Notes: a model not told the origin generated them from the letters alone. A stretch of 64,000 nucleotides of DNA from Ursus arctos (GCF_023065955.2 NW_026622808.1:38328475-38392474); one strand, 5' to 3'; shown: positions 48,911 to 60,952, numbered from the stretch's first letter. Numbers and translations are program-made.

Positions 48911-49110
48911 TTTTTTTTTCCTTAAAGATTTTATTTATTTATTTGACAGAGAGACAGCCAGCAAGAGAGGGAACACAAGCAGGGGGAGTGGGAGAGGAAG
49001 AAGCAGGCTCCCAGCAGAGGAGCCTGATGTGGGGCTCGATCCCAGAACGCCGGGATCATGCCCTGAGCCGAAGGCAGACACTTAACGACTGCGTTACCCA
49101 AGCACCCCTG
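48911..49110 (-). mobile_element. CanSINE, minus strand, exact duplication
   Basis: Poly-T and aagattttatttatttattt tail at left and B-box complement ggctcgatcccag. The head ends gcgttacccaagcacccc. Perfect 16-bp duplications cctttattacctactt lie at 48895-48910 and 49111-49126. Confidence 0.96.
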
Positions 49111-49126
49111 CCTTTATTACCTACTT

Positions 49127-50465
49127 GGAGCAACAACTATATATTGAGATTGAGATTGATTTGAGGTCATGCCCTGTTAATGAACAGCAATCAAATGCTG
49201 AGTCGATTTTATCAACAATGGGTTATAAAAACAATTTTCAACTAAAATTTCCCCCAAAAAAGTCAAATGAGAATGTAAATATGTGTTTATCCAATTTTAG
49301 GAGCTTTTTTTTCATGATGAAGTTGAATTTTTTTATCTTATTTTTTTATTTAAAAGTACTAAAATTCCAAAGAATCATGATAGAACTCATTTTAGATCTT
49401 ATTAAGAAATAATCAGATCAAAGAGCACCTCCAAGGCTGCTGCCTTTGCAAACAGTTATTATTCTAAAGGTGCTTCTCTAAAACACCAGGTAAAAAAAAA
49501 GTTCTCTGGCCACTTTTAAAAGCTTTCTACATATTCATTACAAACAGCAAGAAGTAGTAACAACATTTAGGTGTAATTTCAGATTTGGTTCCCAGAATTC
49601 CACTCCCCTCCTTATGGAGCATCTCAGAAGAATTTCTGAAATGTTCTACCAGGACGCTGAGTCTTTATAAACTGTTAAGACAACAGTTTCTAAAGTCAAC
49701 TATGCCTGCATTTTTTGCTAGTTGGGATCCAAAGTCACTTTCTGATTTCCATTTCTATCACTGCCTCACTAAACCCCTTAGTTTCACAATTACATTTCCA
49801 TTTCACCCAGGTAAGCTTTAGAGCCTCTAGGTGTTCACAATTAAAATTTAACATTTCTTTCCTTTTTTGGAAAACCTGCCATTTCACATAGGCTGGGTTC
49901 TTCCCACTTCCTCCTCTGTGTGGAGTTGGGGTGGGATGGTATTTTTACTTATCCTTTTAGGTTTGCTCAGTCACTGATTTGAATTTGCATTCTTCACCAG
50001 ACTTGTCATTGCTATTTTGCCAATCTGGTTATTTAGACAAAGAACACTAACTAAACATAAACCACTTGCATTACTCCAGCCAGAAGTGAACTCTCCTCTC
50101 ATTAAATCTTCAGGGTAGTTTTTCTAGGACATTTCTTACTTTCCCAACTATGTGGTCAGTATTGGCTTTGAAGTGAGAAAACATTTTGAATATGCACTAC
50201 TTTTAGAGCCCCTCAGTAGCTAGGCTCCATGTCATGTGCTAAAACCAAGGTTTAGAAAGTCTTTGGGAACCACAGAGCTCAAAAATCCACCACTGAAAGC
50301 TTTATCCATACAACTCTGTGTAAATGAAAGAGTTCAAGAGACTGTAATGATGACAATTGTTCTGTCCATGTGTTTAACCAACTAGTGCAAAAATTAACCC
50401 TTCAGGTATCTGTGATAATGCTGACAAGCAACATATTCATATAAATCTTGTAGAAAAGTTACCCA
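49127..50465. other. Intron, no gene seen
   Basis: Nothing recognisable between two CanSINEs. Confidence 0.55.
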
Positions 50466-50634
50466 GGGGCGCTTGGGTGGCTCAGTCAGTTAAGTGTCTG
50501 CCTTTGGCTCAGGTCATGATCCCAGGGTCCTGGGATGAAGCCCCACATCAGGCTCCCTGCTCACCAGGGAGCTCCCCGTGCTTGTTCTCTCTCTCTCTGT
50601 CAAATAAATAAATAAAATCTTTAAAAAAAAAAAA
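50466..50634 (+). mobile_element. CanSINE, shortened internally
   Basis: Head ggggcgcttgggtggctcag, B-box region gggatgaagcccc and AAATAAATAAATAAAATC tail. At about 169 bp it lacks part of the CT-rich middle. I could not define a convincing duplication. Confidence 0.93.
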
Positions 50635-51109
50635 TAGGCCACAATAGACCATGAACTATGCTAATAATCCAATTTTAGAGGATATCAATCCATGCCTCTA
50701 AAATTTAATGAATTCCATGACAAGTGATTCACCCGACTGGAATCAGTTCACACAGGCTCCAGCATTCCACAAAGCACAAAACACAAGCACTCAGCACTAG
50801 ATGCTTAGCAATAGCTACGTCTTAATAGACCTGTTCGACCATACCCATGCTCCCCTCTCAAAGTAGAAACAAGAAAAATAAGCAGTTGAAGTAATGATAT
50901 GAAGTATAAACAAAAATGTTAAGAGTTAATCCAATAAGAACATTCTTTCAATGGAGAAAATATAAAAAACTAACTCATACTAATACTTTTTAGCTATCTT
51001 TTATCAAGCTATAAGGGATTTCTGCATGACATTATAAAATCTTATTTTTATTTGTATTCTTAGAAATCCATTTTCCCCATTAGTCAAGTCAAATATGACA
51101 TTTATTATT

Positions 51110-51345
51110 ATTATTAGGTTATACTTCTTCAATAATAATGGGGATAATTATTAGCTACTTTTTTGAACCAAGCGTTTTAATTACATTATTTCATTTAAGC
51201 CTTCTCCCTCTAAGGTTTGTGGTGCTGCCCCATTTTATAGAAGAGCAAAATGGTTGAGTGACATAAGTTACTCCTCAAGACCACGCAACTAGCAAAGGCA
51301 GGCTAGAGATCTGCCAGAGTCCACTTGATGTGTCAGCCTACACTC
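51110..51345 (-). mobile_element. MIR fragment, antisense
   Basis: cccattttatagaagagcaa, gacataagttactcctcaag and gcaactagcaaaggcaggct match antisense MIR. Confidence 0.75.
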
Positions 51346-52547
51346 TTTCCACCTTACTCCATTTCTCTCCTCAAACATCCTTCTGACCTGACCACTTTGG
51401 GAATCCTAAAAAGTAACCAGACATTAAAAGTTAAAACCAACTCAAGGACCAATGGTCTCTCAGATACCTGTGGACTAATAAAGGCCTGCTTGCTGAAGAC
51501 CATATACATGTTTTATTTACCTAAACAAATTTCACGGCATTTTTAGTTGTAAAAGTGGCTTAAACTATCTCCTACTGTTGAATGACAGGATGGGGAGGAA
51601 AAGTTTAAGCCAAAAAAATAATTTTGCCCAAAAGTTATGAGTTCACACTTATCTTCATAGCTTCAATCCCAGAGTGAATGGTCATTCTTTGGTCAACAGG
51701 CCACCCTACCACTGGGCTTGCTATATCCCAGCTCAACTCTCTGAAAGGGAAGGACTGAAAAAAAGAAACTAGGAGAGAGGGCTGCACAGGGAAGCCCATT
51801 CTGCATTTTGTGAAACTCCTTGAAAGAAAGGGGTTACATTTAAATCCACTGGACATTCTCCTCAGATCTCCCTCCACTCCTTCATCAAAACTTTTGTCAT
51901 AATCTCAACGTCAACTTACAAATGTAAAGTTGGCAGAAGTAAGTAAAATTTTTGTTTTGTCTCTAGAGAAATGCACATACATGCACACGCAGACATGGTG
52001 AAATGCTACATATTATTTCCTCTCTGTAATTTGCAAATTCTCTGCAATGAGTATGCATGTATTTCACAATGATAAAAATCATACCATCATTAAAATTTTT
52101 TTTTCTCTCCACTTCCACTGGTTCTTCACAGAAGTCTGCACTACTCTTAACTCTGCTGCATTTTATAAGGCAATAAACAAAAGTAAAACTTAGAACAAGA
52201 ACAGGGGTGTTTAAGAGTACATGGTAGAAAAAAGAAAAAAAAATTTTAATTGGTGTGGTTATTATTTCATAAGCAAAACAGTTTAAATCCAGGAATAAAT
52301 AAAAGCATCTCAAAGTCTCAAAAGACCTACTTGGGGCTATTCATAAATTTAATATTTATGCATGTGTAAAAATAATAGATATTTATGCATTCAGTTCATT
52401 TGTAGCCCAAAATTTAATTCTGAAAAGTAATAAACCAAATTCTTCAAAACTGGCAATACCAATATAAATTAATGGAACAGGTTAATATAATTGTATTTTA
52501 TAAATATTCCATAGCAACAGATACCAATAATAATAATAACACTATCA

Positions 52548-52748
52548 GGGTGCCTGGGTGGCTCAGTCAGTTAAGCCTTTGGCTCAGGTCATGATCTCAG
52601 GGTCCTAGGATGGAGCCCCTTGTCGGGCTCCCTGCTCAGCAGGGTGTCTGCTTCTCCCTCTCCCTCTGATTCTCCCCACATTCATGCTCTCTCTATTCTC
52701 TCTCAAATAAACAAATAAAGTATTTTAAAATAATACTAATACAAAAAT
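52548..52748 (+). mobile_element. CanSINE
   Basis: Head gggtgcctgggtggctcag with a short deletion after cagttaag; the tail is aaataaacaaataaag. Target duplications aataataacactatca (52532-52547) and aatgataacactatca (52749-52764) differ at one base. Confidence 0.94.
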
Positions 52749-52759
52749 AATGATAACAC

Positions 52760-52995
52760 TATCAATAACAATGCCTGACATTTATTGAATGCTTCCTAGA
52801 CATCAGTCAGGGGCCAAGTGTTTTAAATGCATAATCTCTTGGAATTGTCAAAGCAACCCAATGATGAAGGTGCTTTCCTTTTTCCTATGCCTATTTCGTG
52901 GATGAAAAAACTGAGGCTTAAAGAAGCTGAATAATTTAAACAAATAGTAATACTGGAATGCAAAGTCAGTTCTACCTTAAACACTATGCTAAAAC
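52760..52995 (-). mobile_element. MIR fragment, antisense
   Basis: gacatttattgaatgcttcc, ggatgaaaaaactgaggctt and accttaaacactatgct match antisense MIR almost end to end. Confidence 0.8.
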
Positions 52996-53423
52996 TAAAA
53001 TGTCTTGATACCATTGAAATCAGTTAAATTGGCTTCTAAGATCAACACCTTTGGAGACAGTCATCTTCTTAAGGATGGGCCAAAATTTGGCAATGATAAA
53101 AACTTCACAAAATAGCAAGCTTATGAAAACTCAGGAAATTTGGAAGAGAGGAGACTATTAAAAATAAATGTTAACTCCCAAGACACCAAACTTACGGATT
53201 AGAAAATCTTGAGCACCTTAGTAAGTAGAAATTCAACCAAAGATGTTCCCTGATCTCTTTTTGGAATCTATGCTTCTGAACGAAAAATCTTCTATGTTCT
53301 TCTTTATTGTCCATATATTTCACGATATCACATAAAACAGGTTATGTGGGTATTTGGGGAAAGTATATATGTAAACTATAACTTTCCAGTCACATTAAGA
53401 TTATAAAAGTTTATAACTTTGGA

Positions 53424-53429
53424 CCATAC
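53424..53429 (-). other. Splice donor of the 156-bp ERC2 exon
   Basis: The exon ends in AAG and the intron begins gtatgg on the minus strand. It is a canonical GT donor with a T at +3 in place of the preferred purine, so it is moderate and not maximal in strength. Confidence 0.92.
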
Positions 53430-53585
53430 CTTGGTTTTCATGAACTTGGAGTGACTTTTGTAAACCTCTATTTGTTTGATCTCTTCCTCGCGGTCCTCAG
53501 TGTTCAGCACACCATTGGCTTTTAACATCTGGATCTCATCCTCTAGATCCCTTATGTTTCGCTCCAATGAAGCGATTTTTGTGTC
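53430..53585 (-). CDS. ERC2: ERC2 internal exon, 52 codons (coiled coil)
   Basis: This is an internal coding exon of ERC2 (CAST/ELKS2), a cytomatrix scaffold of the presynaptic active zone known to bind RIM, Munc13-1, Bassoon, Piccolo and liprin-alpha. On the minus strand it opens after a cag acceptor with GACACAAAAATC (DTKI) and ends with ACCAAG (TK) before gtatgg. It is 156 bp, so it is phase 0 at both ends. Visible residues include ERNIRDLEDEIQMLK, NTEDREEEIKQIE and YKSHSKFMKTK. From memory the I in DLEDEI, the ANGVLN stretch and FMKTK fit ERC2 rather than ERC1. Heptad a/d positions hold I4, L7, I11, L14, I18, L21, I39, Y42 and M49. A polar, glycine-containing dip lies near residues 24-35, but the register is unbroken across it. 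From memory this is about residues 384-435 of a roughly 957-residue protein. Reading past position 53430 enters intron, so no separate short protein is implied. Confidence 0.97.
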
Positions 53586-53624
53586 CTGTTGTTAAAAAAA
53601 AAAAAAATTGTTTTTTCAGTATCA
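53586..53624 (-). other. Splice acceptor of the 156-bp ERC2 exon
   Basis: On the minus strand the acceptor reads aacaacag directly before GAC. A run of 14 T (53594-53607 on the plus strand, as A) forms the polypyrimidine tract. A candidate branch sequence, tactgaa, has its A at 53616, 31 nt upstream of the exon, which is a normal distance. The branch point is inferred from sequence only. Confidence 0.85.
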
Positions 53625-55165
53625 TCAAAACAGAATTCCAGAAAATAATTTGGGTAGTAATACATTAACTATGGTATAGACATAACCCTGAATTCAGAAC
53701 AATTTATGTTTTTCACTCATGAGGATCATTTGCGAGATTATTTTTTAAGCTCCCAATAAAGATCATGTGACCATACAATATGGAGAGTTGCCTAGATATG
53801 TTTGCTAATATCTGGCAATCAAATTACCAAAGCAACAGTGACAAAAGTGATCTAAAGTGTTAAAAAAAACACCATTTAAGTGGACAAATTTGTAATTTCA
53901 GATAAAGTGTACCAGCGTACAATTTCCAGTCTACTTGTAAACACAAAGATAGTTTGTTCATGTGTATACTCTGTGCCTGGTTTTATAAGGCATGCTTGGA
54001 ATTTGACTCTGAGAGACAAGGAAATTAAAATCTACTAATGAGGAAAAGGACTCTCATCTAGAATACAGACATCAATGAAATTAAATAACTGAATCTTGAC
54101 TTAGTATGACTGATACACTAAATATTGAAAATTCACAGCAACTGGAAATAATATATCACAATGTCATGATTTATTTGGCAAGCAGCTCCCTGCGTGACAA
54201 AAAACATTTCTACCTTGCAGGGCATTTCTAATCTACTGACTTTCAGAGTTGAAAAAACTAGAAATACTACACTCAAATGTGGGATTGAGGGGGAAATAAA
54301 ATAGAGAATTTTTTAAGGAAATGACAGACTCTACACACAAGATAGAGCATAGTAAGAAATGATGCATTAAAAAGAAGAGAAGAGAGAGACTTTTATAGGG
54401 GAAAAAAAGGATGTGTTAAACTTCAACCAGTCTTTGGAATAAGACACAATGAAAGTTTGACTGTAAGTTTCCTCCCTGACACCACGTACCTGTCCATTTA
54501 TTGTATAGATCCGAAGAGCTGATATTACATTTGTAATTGAATGTTAATGAAAAACAAACCACTAACTCATTTTTCTTTTTTTACCAACTCATTATCAGAA
54601 ATCTGGAAGACTAAAGAGTTCCAAAAGTAAAGATAATTAATGGCCTATTCTATTTATAACTAACTCATAGGAAAAACTTCTCAACAAATACATCTGTCCT
54701 GCTTTTGTGGCTATTTTCCATTTTAATTTCCTATATTATGTGGTCGATGGCATGTCTCATGGGGCAATATAATAATCATTACAATTATCATTTAACATTG
54801 TCATCATCATTAAATGGAGGAAAATGAGGAGAAACAACTTCTTATTGAGTGACACTACATGTGAACATCCAAGCGCTGAAGACATTTTTATTAACTCTCT
54901 GAAAAACCTCAAGAAGATGAAATAAAAAGATTTTGAAATCCACAACATTATTATGGAATGTCATATGCTCTAGCATTTCATTTCCCTTTAAAAATAATAT
55001 TTATTTTACTTTTTCCAGTTATAAAAGTAATGCACCTTAAATTCCTAGAAAATTGAGAAAATCCTCTCTAATCCTACCATCAAGAGATAACCATTATTCA
55101 TCTTTTTCTATTCTAGATGCAATTTCTAGAAATCCTGTAAACTGCCAGTTTGAGTGAAAGGAGTA
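53625..55165. other. Intron, no gene seen
   Basis: Mostly unique sequence. Positions 54980-55140 (attttactttttccagttat, ccattattcatctttttcta) may be a LINE-like scrap that continues after the LTR near 55690-56050. Confidence 0.45.
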
Positions 55166-55545
55166 TCACGGACTAAATGTCTGCATGCCTCCAAAATTCC
55201 TATGTTGAAGCTCTAACCTCTAATTTGATGGAGATGTGATGGTATTTGGAGATGAGGCCTTTAGGAGATGATCAGGGTTACATGGGGTCATGAAGGTGAA
55301 GAACAGACACTCATAAGGAGAGACACTAGAGAGCTTCTTTATTATCTCTTGCTCTCTGCCATATGAGGACACAGCAAGAAGGTGGCCATCTGCGAGCCAG
55401 GAAAAGAGCTCTCACCAGAACCCAACCCTGATCTCACCCTGATCTGGGACTTCCAGACTCCAGAACTGTGAGAAAATGCATTTTTGTTTTTTAAGCCACC
55501 CAGAAGTGGTATTTTGTTATACCAGCCCAAGCTGATGAATGTAGG
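55166..55545 (+). mobile_element. MLT1/MST-type LTR (ERVL-MaLR)
   Basis: Starts tatcacggactaaatgtctg, continues attcctatgttgaagctcta, ggtatttggagatgaggcct, gccatatgaggacacagcaa and ccagactccagaactgtgag, and ends ttttaagccacccagaagtg and ccagcccaagctgatgaatg. It is a solitary, diverged LTR. Confidence 0.88.
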
Positions 55546-55730
55546 GAGGCATCTGTAGTGACTCCTTTGCATTCTGAACTATGAGAACTCTGTAGATAAA
55601 AAGAGCAGCAATAATAAAATGGATGCAGAAAAAGAACTTCTAAACATTCATAAGAGCCTTCTTAAATAAATGGCAGTCATTTTAAATCAACATTTTTTTC
55701 TGATTATAAAATTAACACATGCTCACTATA

Positions 55731-55944
55731 GGGGTGGCTCAGTCGGTTAAGCATCTGCCTTCGGCTCAGGTCATGAGCCCAGGACTCTGGGATCAAGCCC
55801 CACATCGGGCTCCCTGCTCTGGGGTGAGCCAGCTTCTCCCTCTCCCTCTGCCTGCCACTCCCCCTGCTTGTGTGCTCTCTCTCTCTGTCAAATAAATAAA
55901 TAAAATCTAAAAAAAAAAAAAAAAAAAAAAGAAGAGAAAAAAGG
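55731..55944 (+). mobile_element. CanSINE, head slightly truncated
   Basis: Starts ggggtggctcagtcgg, lacking the usual first bases, and ends in a long A-tail. Duplications acatgctcactata (55717-55730) and acatactcactata (55945-55958) match at 13 of 14. Confidence 0.95.
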
Positions 55945-57076
55945 ACATACTCACTATAGAAACTTGAAAAGCTATGTAGATAATTATGACTGCACACAAT
56001 CCCATCACCCAGATATACCCGCTATTAACACTTGTATTTATCCCCATGAAAGCCTTAAGATTATATTATTACTTTAAAACATACAAAAAGATATTTATCA
56101 ATTAAAACTCTAATCAATATGACAGAGATTTCCTCTTTTTGAGATACAATCTTTCAGCATTTATAAAGATCTAAGAACAACGTTTACAAGAGTTTAACTG
56201 TAGTTAAGTGTAAAAGGAAAGGCCTACACCTCTGCTATTCTAATACAAAATCTTCTAGGATTTCAGACCCAAGTCTCAAGTGAGCATATTCAGATGTATG
56301 TATGTATGCACACGTATACATGTATAAAGACGTGTGTGTGTGCAATATGGTTTGTGGTCCTCGTGTCCTATATCTTAATTTTTGATACACTTAGAATTTC
56401 AGGTCTCAATCACATGGTGGGGTGGGGGGGATTACCCTCAGTTTTCCCCTCAGTCAAATCCTGAGGCTTTAGTTAGCAATGACCACAATCACCGGCTTCT
56501 AACTGGGTTAGAAAGAGCTTTTTACCACACTTTAAAAAATTACACACTGCTAAAGAAAGATCAGAACAGGGTTAAGACAGAAAGTTGTGTAACATAAAAA
56601 AATTATCTTGACTGATATGCGTCTGAGTTAAAATTTCACCAAATAGTGAAACACATTTTAAAAATAGTATTTTTAACTTTACTGATTTCCTTAAATTAAC
56701 CAACTTTTCTTTATCCTCACAAGCTTTTTTTCCCTTTAGCCACAGGTATCCCAAAATACTAAAAAAAAAGAAAGGTGTTGTGGAAATCACTTAAATAATG
56801 ATCTATTTTTTTCCTGTCCTTGTTTATGTTTCTGTTCTTTAAGAAGTCCAGTTTAAGGACAAGAGAACTCATACCTGAAATCCTGAGCATAGAGCAAAGG
56901 AAATAGGATAATATCATTAAGATCTACAGAGAATAGATACAAAATACATAGATATATCAGATGGTGTATTGACTGTGTCCAAGAAGATACTCAAAATGCT
57001 GAGGCAGAAAATGATGTAAGAAAATCCAAGTGTGAAATATAAAGGTAAATAAAATGATTGCCATAGTCACGGCTGC

Positions 57077-57163
57077 TCTACTGCCTCAGTTTGAGGAATT
57101 CAGGGAGAAGAAATTTCATCTACTGCCTCAGTTTGAGGAATTCAGGGAGAAGAAATTTCATCT
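57077..57163 (+). repeat. Perfect 42-bp tandem duplication
   Basis: The unit starting tctactgcctcagtttgagg and ending gagaagaaatttca occurs twice without a mismatch (57077-57118 and 57119-57160), plus three more matching bases. It is intronic and non-coding. Confidence 0.97.
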
Positions 57164-57236
57164 TTTTCTTTTTTTTCAAATCTCTAAAACTAAGATGAAT
57201 TACTATAAACTTCTATATTTAAGAACTATGGAAGGC

Positions 57237-57438
57237 TGGGGCGCCTGGGTAGCGCAGTCATTAAGCGTCTGCCTTCGGCTCAGGGTGTGATCCCGGCGTT
57301 CCGGGATCGAGTCCCACATCAGGCTCCTCCGCTGGGAGCCCTCTTCTTCCTCTCCCACTCCCCCTGCTTGTGTTCCCTCTCTCGCTGGCTGTCTCTCTGT
57401 CACATAAATAAATAAAAAAATCTTTAAAAAAAAAAAAA
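57237..57438 (+). mobile_element. CanSINE with perfect duplication
   Basis: Young-type copy with head ggggcgcctgggtagcgcag, B-box gggatcgagtccc, the cgctggctgtctctctgtc CT type and an A-tail. Perfect 16-bp repeats aagaactatggaaggc lie at 57221-57236 and 57439-57454. Confidence 0.96.
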
Positions 57439-57454
57439 AAGAACTATGGAAGGC

Positions 57455-58974
57455 AACCACCGCACAGTTCCTAATATGGCTCAACGTGGTATATGTTACC
57501 CTTCAAAACTGATGCTAACTGCACATCTCAAGAACTCTAAGCACTGATCTAGAGTGAAGACATAATGCTGTAACATCCTGAAAAGTGAAGTTTCAGAAGG
57601 TAGAGCAATATTTACTCCCAATTACCAGAGTCTTCTTCATCTGAACATTTTCACATGTTACTTACCACTGATACTTTAAAATAATTTATGTAGTGACTTT
57701 CAAGTATTCATTTTGATTATGTTCCACAAATAAGCAAACTCTCAAAGCAGATCATTGTGGGCCTTCCTTGGAGATGGAGAAAGTGAAATACAACAAAGAA
57801 CAGCTTTTCCCAAAATCCACAGAACACAAAAGCTCTGTGAAAAGGGCGTTGCAGGGTCAAATAAGTTTGAGAAATGCTTACTGGGGATCCCCTACACACA
57901 TTAGCATTAATGGCTCTGGGGAAGTCCTACAGCAAAGTATTCTATTTAATTTGATTTTTCCAGTATTATTCCCCTAGAAGTCAATTCTTAAAAAAATAAA
58001 ATAAATTTACAAAATTAGGATTTTAATGACCACATTAAGATCAGGGTTATAGACTAAAGTGAAAAATCAAAACAGTGATTTGGATTCTTCAAGGGAAAAC
58101 TTACCATCATTACCCTCCATTTAAAATAATTAGGTGCTTAAATATCCAGATCACCTTGTTGGCTTCTGTAACTCAAAAGTGGTCTACTGACAGCCTGCTC
58201 TGAGCTCAGAGCAGTGAAAGAACATATGCTCTCAGAACCTACCACTCCATGTCTCAGGTAACATTTTGCAAGTAGTCTTGAGATAGGACAACCATGAAAT
58301 TGTTTTTGCTTTTATACCGTATTTTCATTAAGGACCGTAAGAATGTGGGACATAAAGTTTCAGGACGGGGAAAAAACAGCTGAAATGTGTTTGCTCAGTC
58401 CTTATTAGTTAGAAAAAAATATCTGAATTGAATATCTTTCAAATCACTTCTTTCCACACCTTCATAAAATAATACTTATAAAAATTTTATACATCAATTG
58501 CAGATCATAACTCCTACTTAAAGATTCATACCCAAGACTATTTTACATTTATCATTCAAAAGATGTAAAATAGGTATTTGACGGGCAATTAATAAATAAA
58601 CCACTGGAACTGAATCCCTAGTAGCCATCAACCCAACAGGCCCACCTGCTGATTCTTAAACCAGCCATAAGTATTAGCACAGGTGCTGGACTACAGCAAT
58701 GAAAATGAAAATCAGGTGGGAAGACTTAAATTCATTTATCTTTGCTTTGGTATCTTTTTTTCCCCTTTTCTTTACTTATTTCTGAGTTTTTCTAGGATGT
58801 GTCTGCTACAATTGATAGTAAACTTAGACGCAGGGAGTTTTCTCATTCATCCAACAAATATATACTGAGAATCTACTGGGTACCAGTCACATCATCAGGT
58901 TTGTGAGATACTAGGTAGATCTCAACAAGATTCACAGGCACCGTTCTCTCTCTAACATGGAGTACAATCTAGAT
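57455..58974. other. Intron, no gene seen
   Basis: No repeat or exon recognised. Confidence 0.55.
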
Positions 58975-59125
58975 CACTATTACTCCAAGTGTGGTCCACA
59001 CACCAGCAGCACTGACATCACCTGAGAGAGTTTTAGAAATGCAGAATCTCAAGCCCCAACCCAGACCTACTGAATCTGAATCCAAATTTTCACAAGGTTC
59101 TCAGGTGACGTGGGTGTTTTAAATG
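58975..59125 (+). mobile_element. MER5-like hAT remnant
   Basis: The run ccaagtgtggtccacacacc, agaaatgcagaatctcaagc and cccagacctactgaatctga matches the common MER5A-type element, ending ggttctcaggtgacg. Ancient and diverged. Confidence 0.8.
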
Positions 59126-60409
59126 ACTACAGGTGTCCTACGTACATGAGGGACAAGACTGACCAGTGCAGAAGAGACCAAGATGACTTTACAAGCCAAG
59201 TACATTTAGAAAAATGTTAACCTACTCTCAAGAGCTATCCATCTCAGCCTAAGTGTACACCAACCCTGGGAGTAAACTTTCTGGAGCATCTTTGTCAGTC
59301 CAGATGCCTTTATTACCCTTTTTGTATTTGTTGAACATTATGTTCCCTTTAAACAGCAAGAAAAAGATTTCAATTCCTCTCTAGAACTGTGAACACTGAA
59401 ATGATGAGTAGGTGGAACATCAAAAAAGCAATATCATTTAGTCACAAAAAGTAACAATTATGTTATTGCTGAATGTCACAATGTGATTTTTTTTTTCAAA
59501 TACAGTAAGAATTACCGGTTTCATTTTAATATCAGGCCAAGAAGAAAATACAAGCAGTTTTTCACAGAGCATGGAACTCACCGTGATCGCATATCGGTCT
59601 ATGGACATTGATCAACAAACGTAACGCCAATTTGGTTTAAGGAAGAAGACGTGATCTAATGTTCAGGAAACATCCCAACCTAATTATATTATGCTTTATT
59701 TAGAATAAAATTCTAGACTATTATTACTGGATGCCACAGAGGCTCCTGAAGGCTTAACTTTTAAAACTCATCTAGTTGTAGTTGTAAACATAACTCAGCT
59801 TCCCTTGGTCTTAGGCTATCTGAGGAACGCCCTGACGTTGGAAGGGTTTACTGTGTGGGATTAACCGCAGTTTTGTAAGCCCAAGTCAAGCACTCCAGAA
59901 AGAAGTCAACTTGGGCCTAAAGCATGTTAGAAGGAAAAACTAAAAACAAAAAATCAGTAACTTAACTTCTTTGGCCTTATCAAACTGTAAAGAGATAGTG
60001 ACCTAGATGAGAAGATAATAGGGGACATGCTGTTTTTTGGTGACAGTATTGGTTTTTTGTTCATACAGTACCTAATTCTTCATAGAAAAATCTACAAGGA
60101 CAGAATCAGGTCAAATTCAAAGCAATTAGGGTGCTTCAATGTTTCTTTTGCCTACTTCTGACTCATTCTTCACGAAGTCCATGCCCCAGGAATGCATCCT
60201 TCCTGTCATCCTGTCTCTGTGCACGCAGCTAATGACCATAGGCAGAAGATGTGTTTCTTTCTGGACACTATGCAACCATTCAGGTTTATGTCTCCATATA
60301 TGAATTTGTTGTTTTTGTTATTGCTGTGTTGTTAACAGACTCAAGTTGGGGAGGAAAAAAAAAAAGAGCCAAAGATAAAACAATCCTCCTGACCCTTCAA
60401 GAGTCACAA

Positions 60410-60600
60410 ACCTGGATGTAAAACCTGGTTCAGGCTTTTACGTCTTTGGGCAAGATCCCGAGGCTCTCTGAAATAAGACTATGCTCAAGAGCATGTCATG
60501 AAAATTACATGTGACCTATGATGCGTGCAAAGTACCTATCATGGAACCTCCCCCATGAGAGTAAAGGGTTGCCATCATTATTATCACCAGCCAACAACAG
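60410..60600 (+). mobile_element. MIR fragment
   Basis: gtctttgggcaagatcccga, aaaattacatgtgacctatg and caaagtacctatcatggaac follow a diverged sense MIR. Confidence 0.6.
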
Positions 60601-60753
60601 TATAGTAAGTCCCCACCCATTCCCCAGTTCTGTGAGGTGCACATGTAGAAGACATAGCTTCCACTTTTAGTCTACCCTGTCTAATTTTGTGAACATGTTC
60701 CTAAGGTCACTAATCCTATAACCTAAGGTTGTTATAAGAATTACATGAGTGAG

Positions 60754-60952
60754 GGGCGCCTGGGTGGCACAGCGGTTAAGCGTCTGCCTTCAGCTCAGGG
60801 CGTGATCCTGGCGTTATGGGATCGAGCCCCACATCAGGCTCCTCCGCTATGAGCCTGCTTCTTCCTCTCCCACTCCCCCTGCTTGTGTTCCCTCTCTCTC
60901 TGGCTGTCTCTATCTCTGTCAAATAAATAAATAAAATCTTAGAAAAAAAAAA
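60754..60952 (+). mobile_element. CanSINE with perfect 18-bp duplication
   Basis: Full young-type copy with B-box gggatcgagcccc. The duplications aagaattacatgagtgag at 60736-60753 and 60953-60970 are identical, indicating a recent insertion. Confidence 0.97.

Larger units (their letters stand above)
40344..53429 (-). other. ERC2: ERC2 intron between the two exons (13,086 bp)
   Basis: A complete GT-AG intron, phase 0. Its 5' part (46.1-53.4 kb) is mostly old or unique sequence with four CanSINEs. Its 3' part (40.9-46.1 kb) is dominated by old L1 antisense copies with nested younger insertions. I looked on the minus strand for a further coiled-coil exon, such as the alternative segment that I recall in ERC1 at this place, and saw none. 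Confidence 0.93.

Noticed and set aside
53376..53567. A 63-residue minus-strand open frame read as a small protein
   Set aside because: It is part of the 156-bp ERC2 exon read through the GT donor into intron. The real unit is the exon at 53430-53585.
40176..53585. Possible assignment to ERC1 instead of ERC2
   Set aside because: The variants DLEDEIQMLKANGVLN, FMKTK and NQNSDC fit my memory of ERC2. ERC1 differs at these places.
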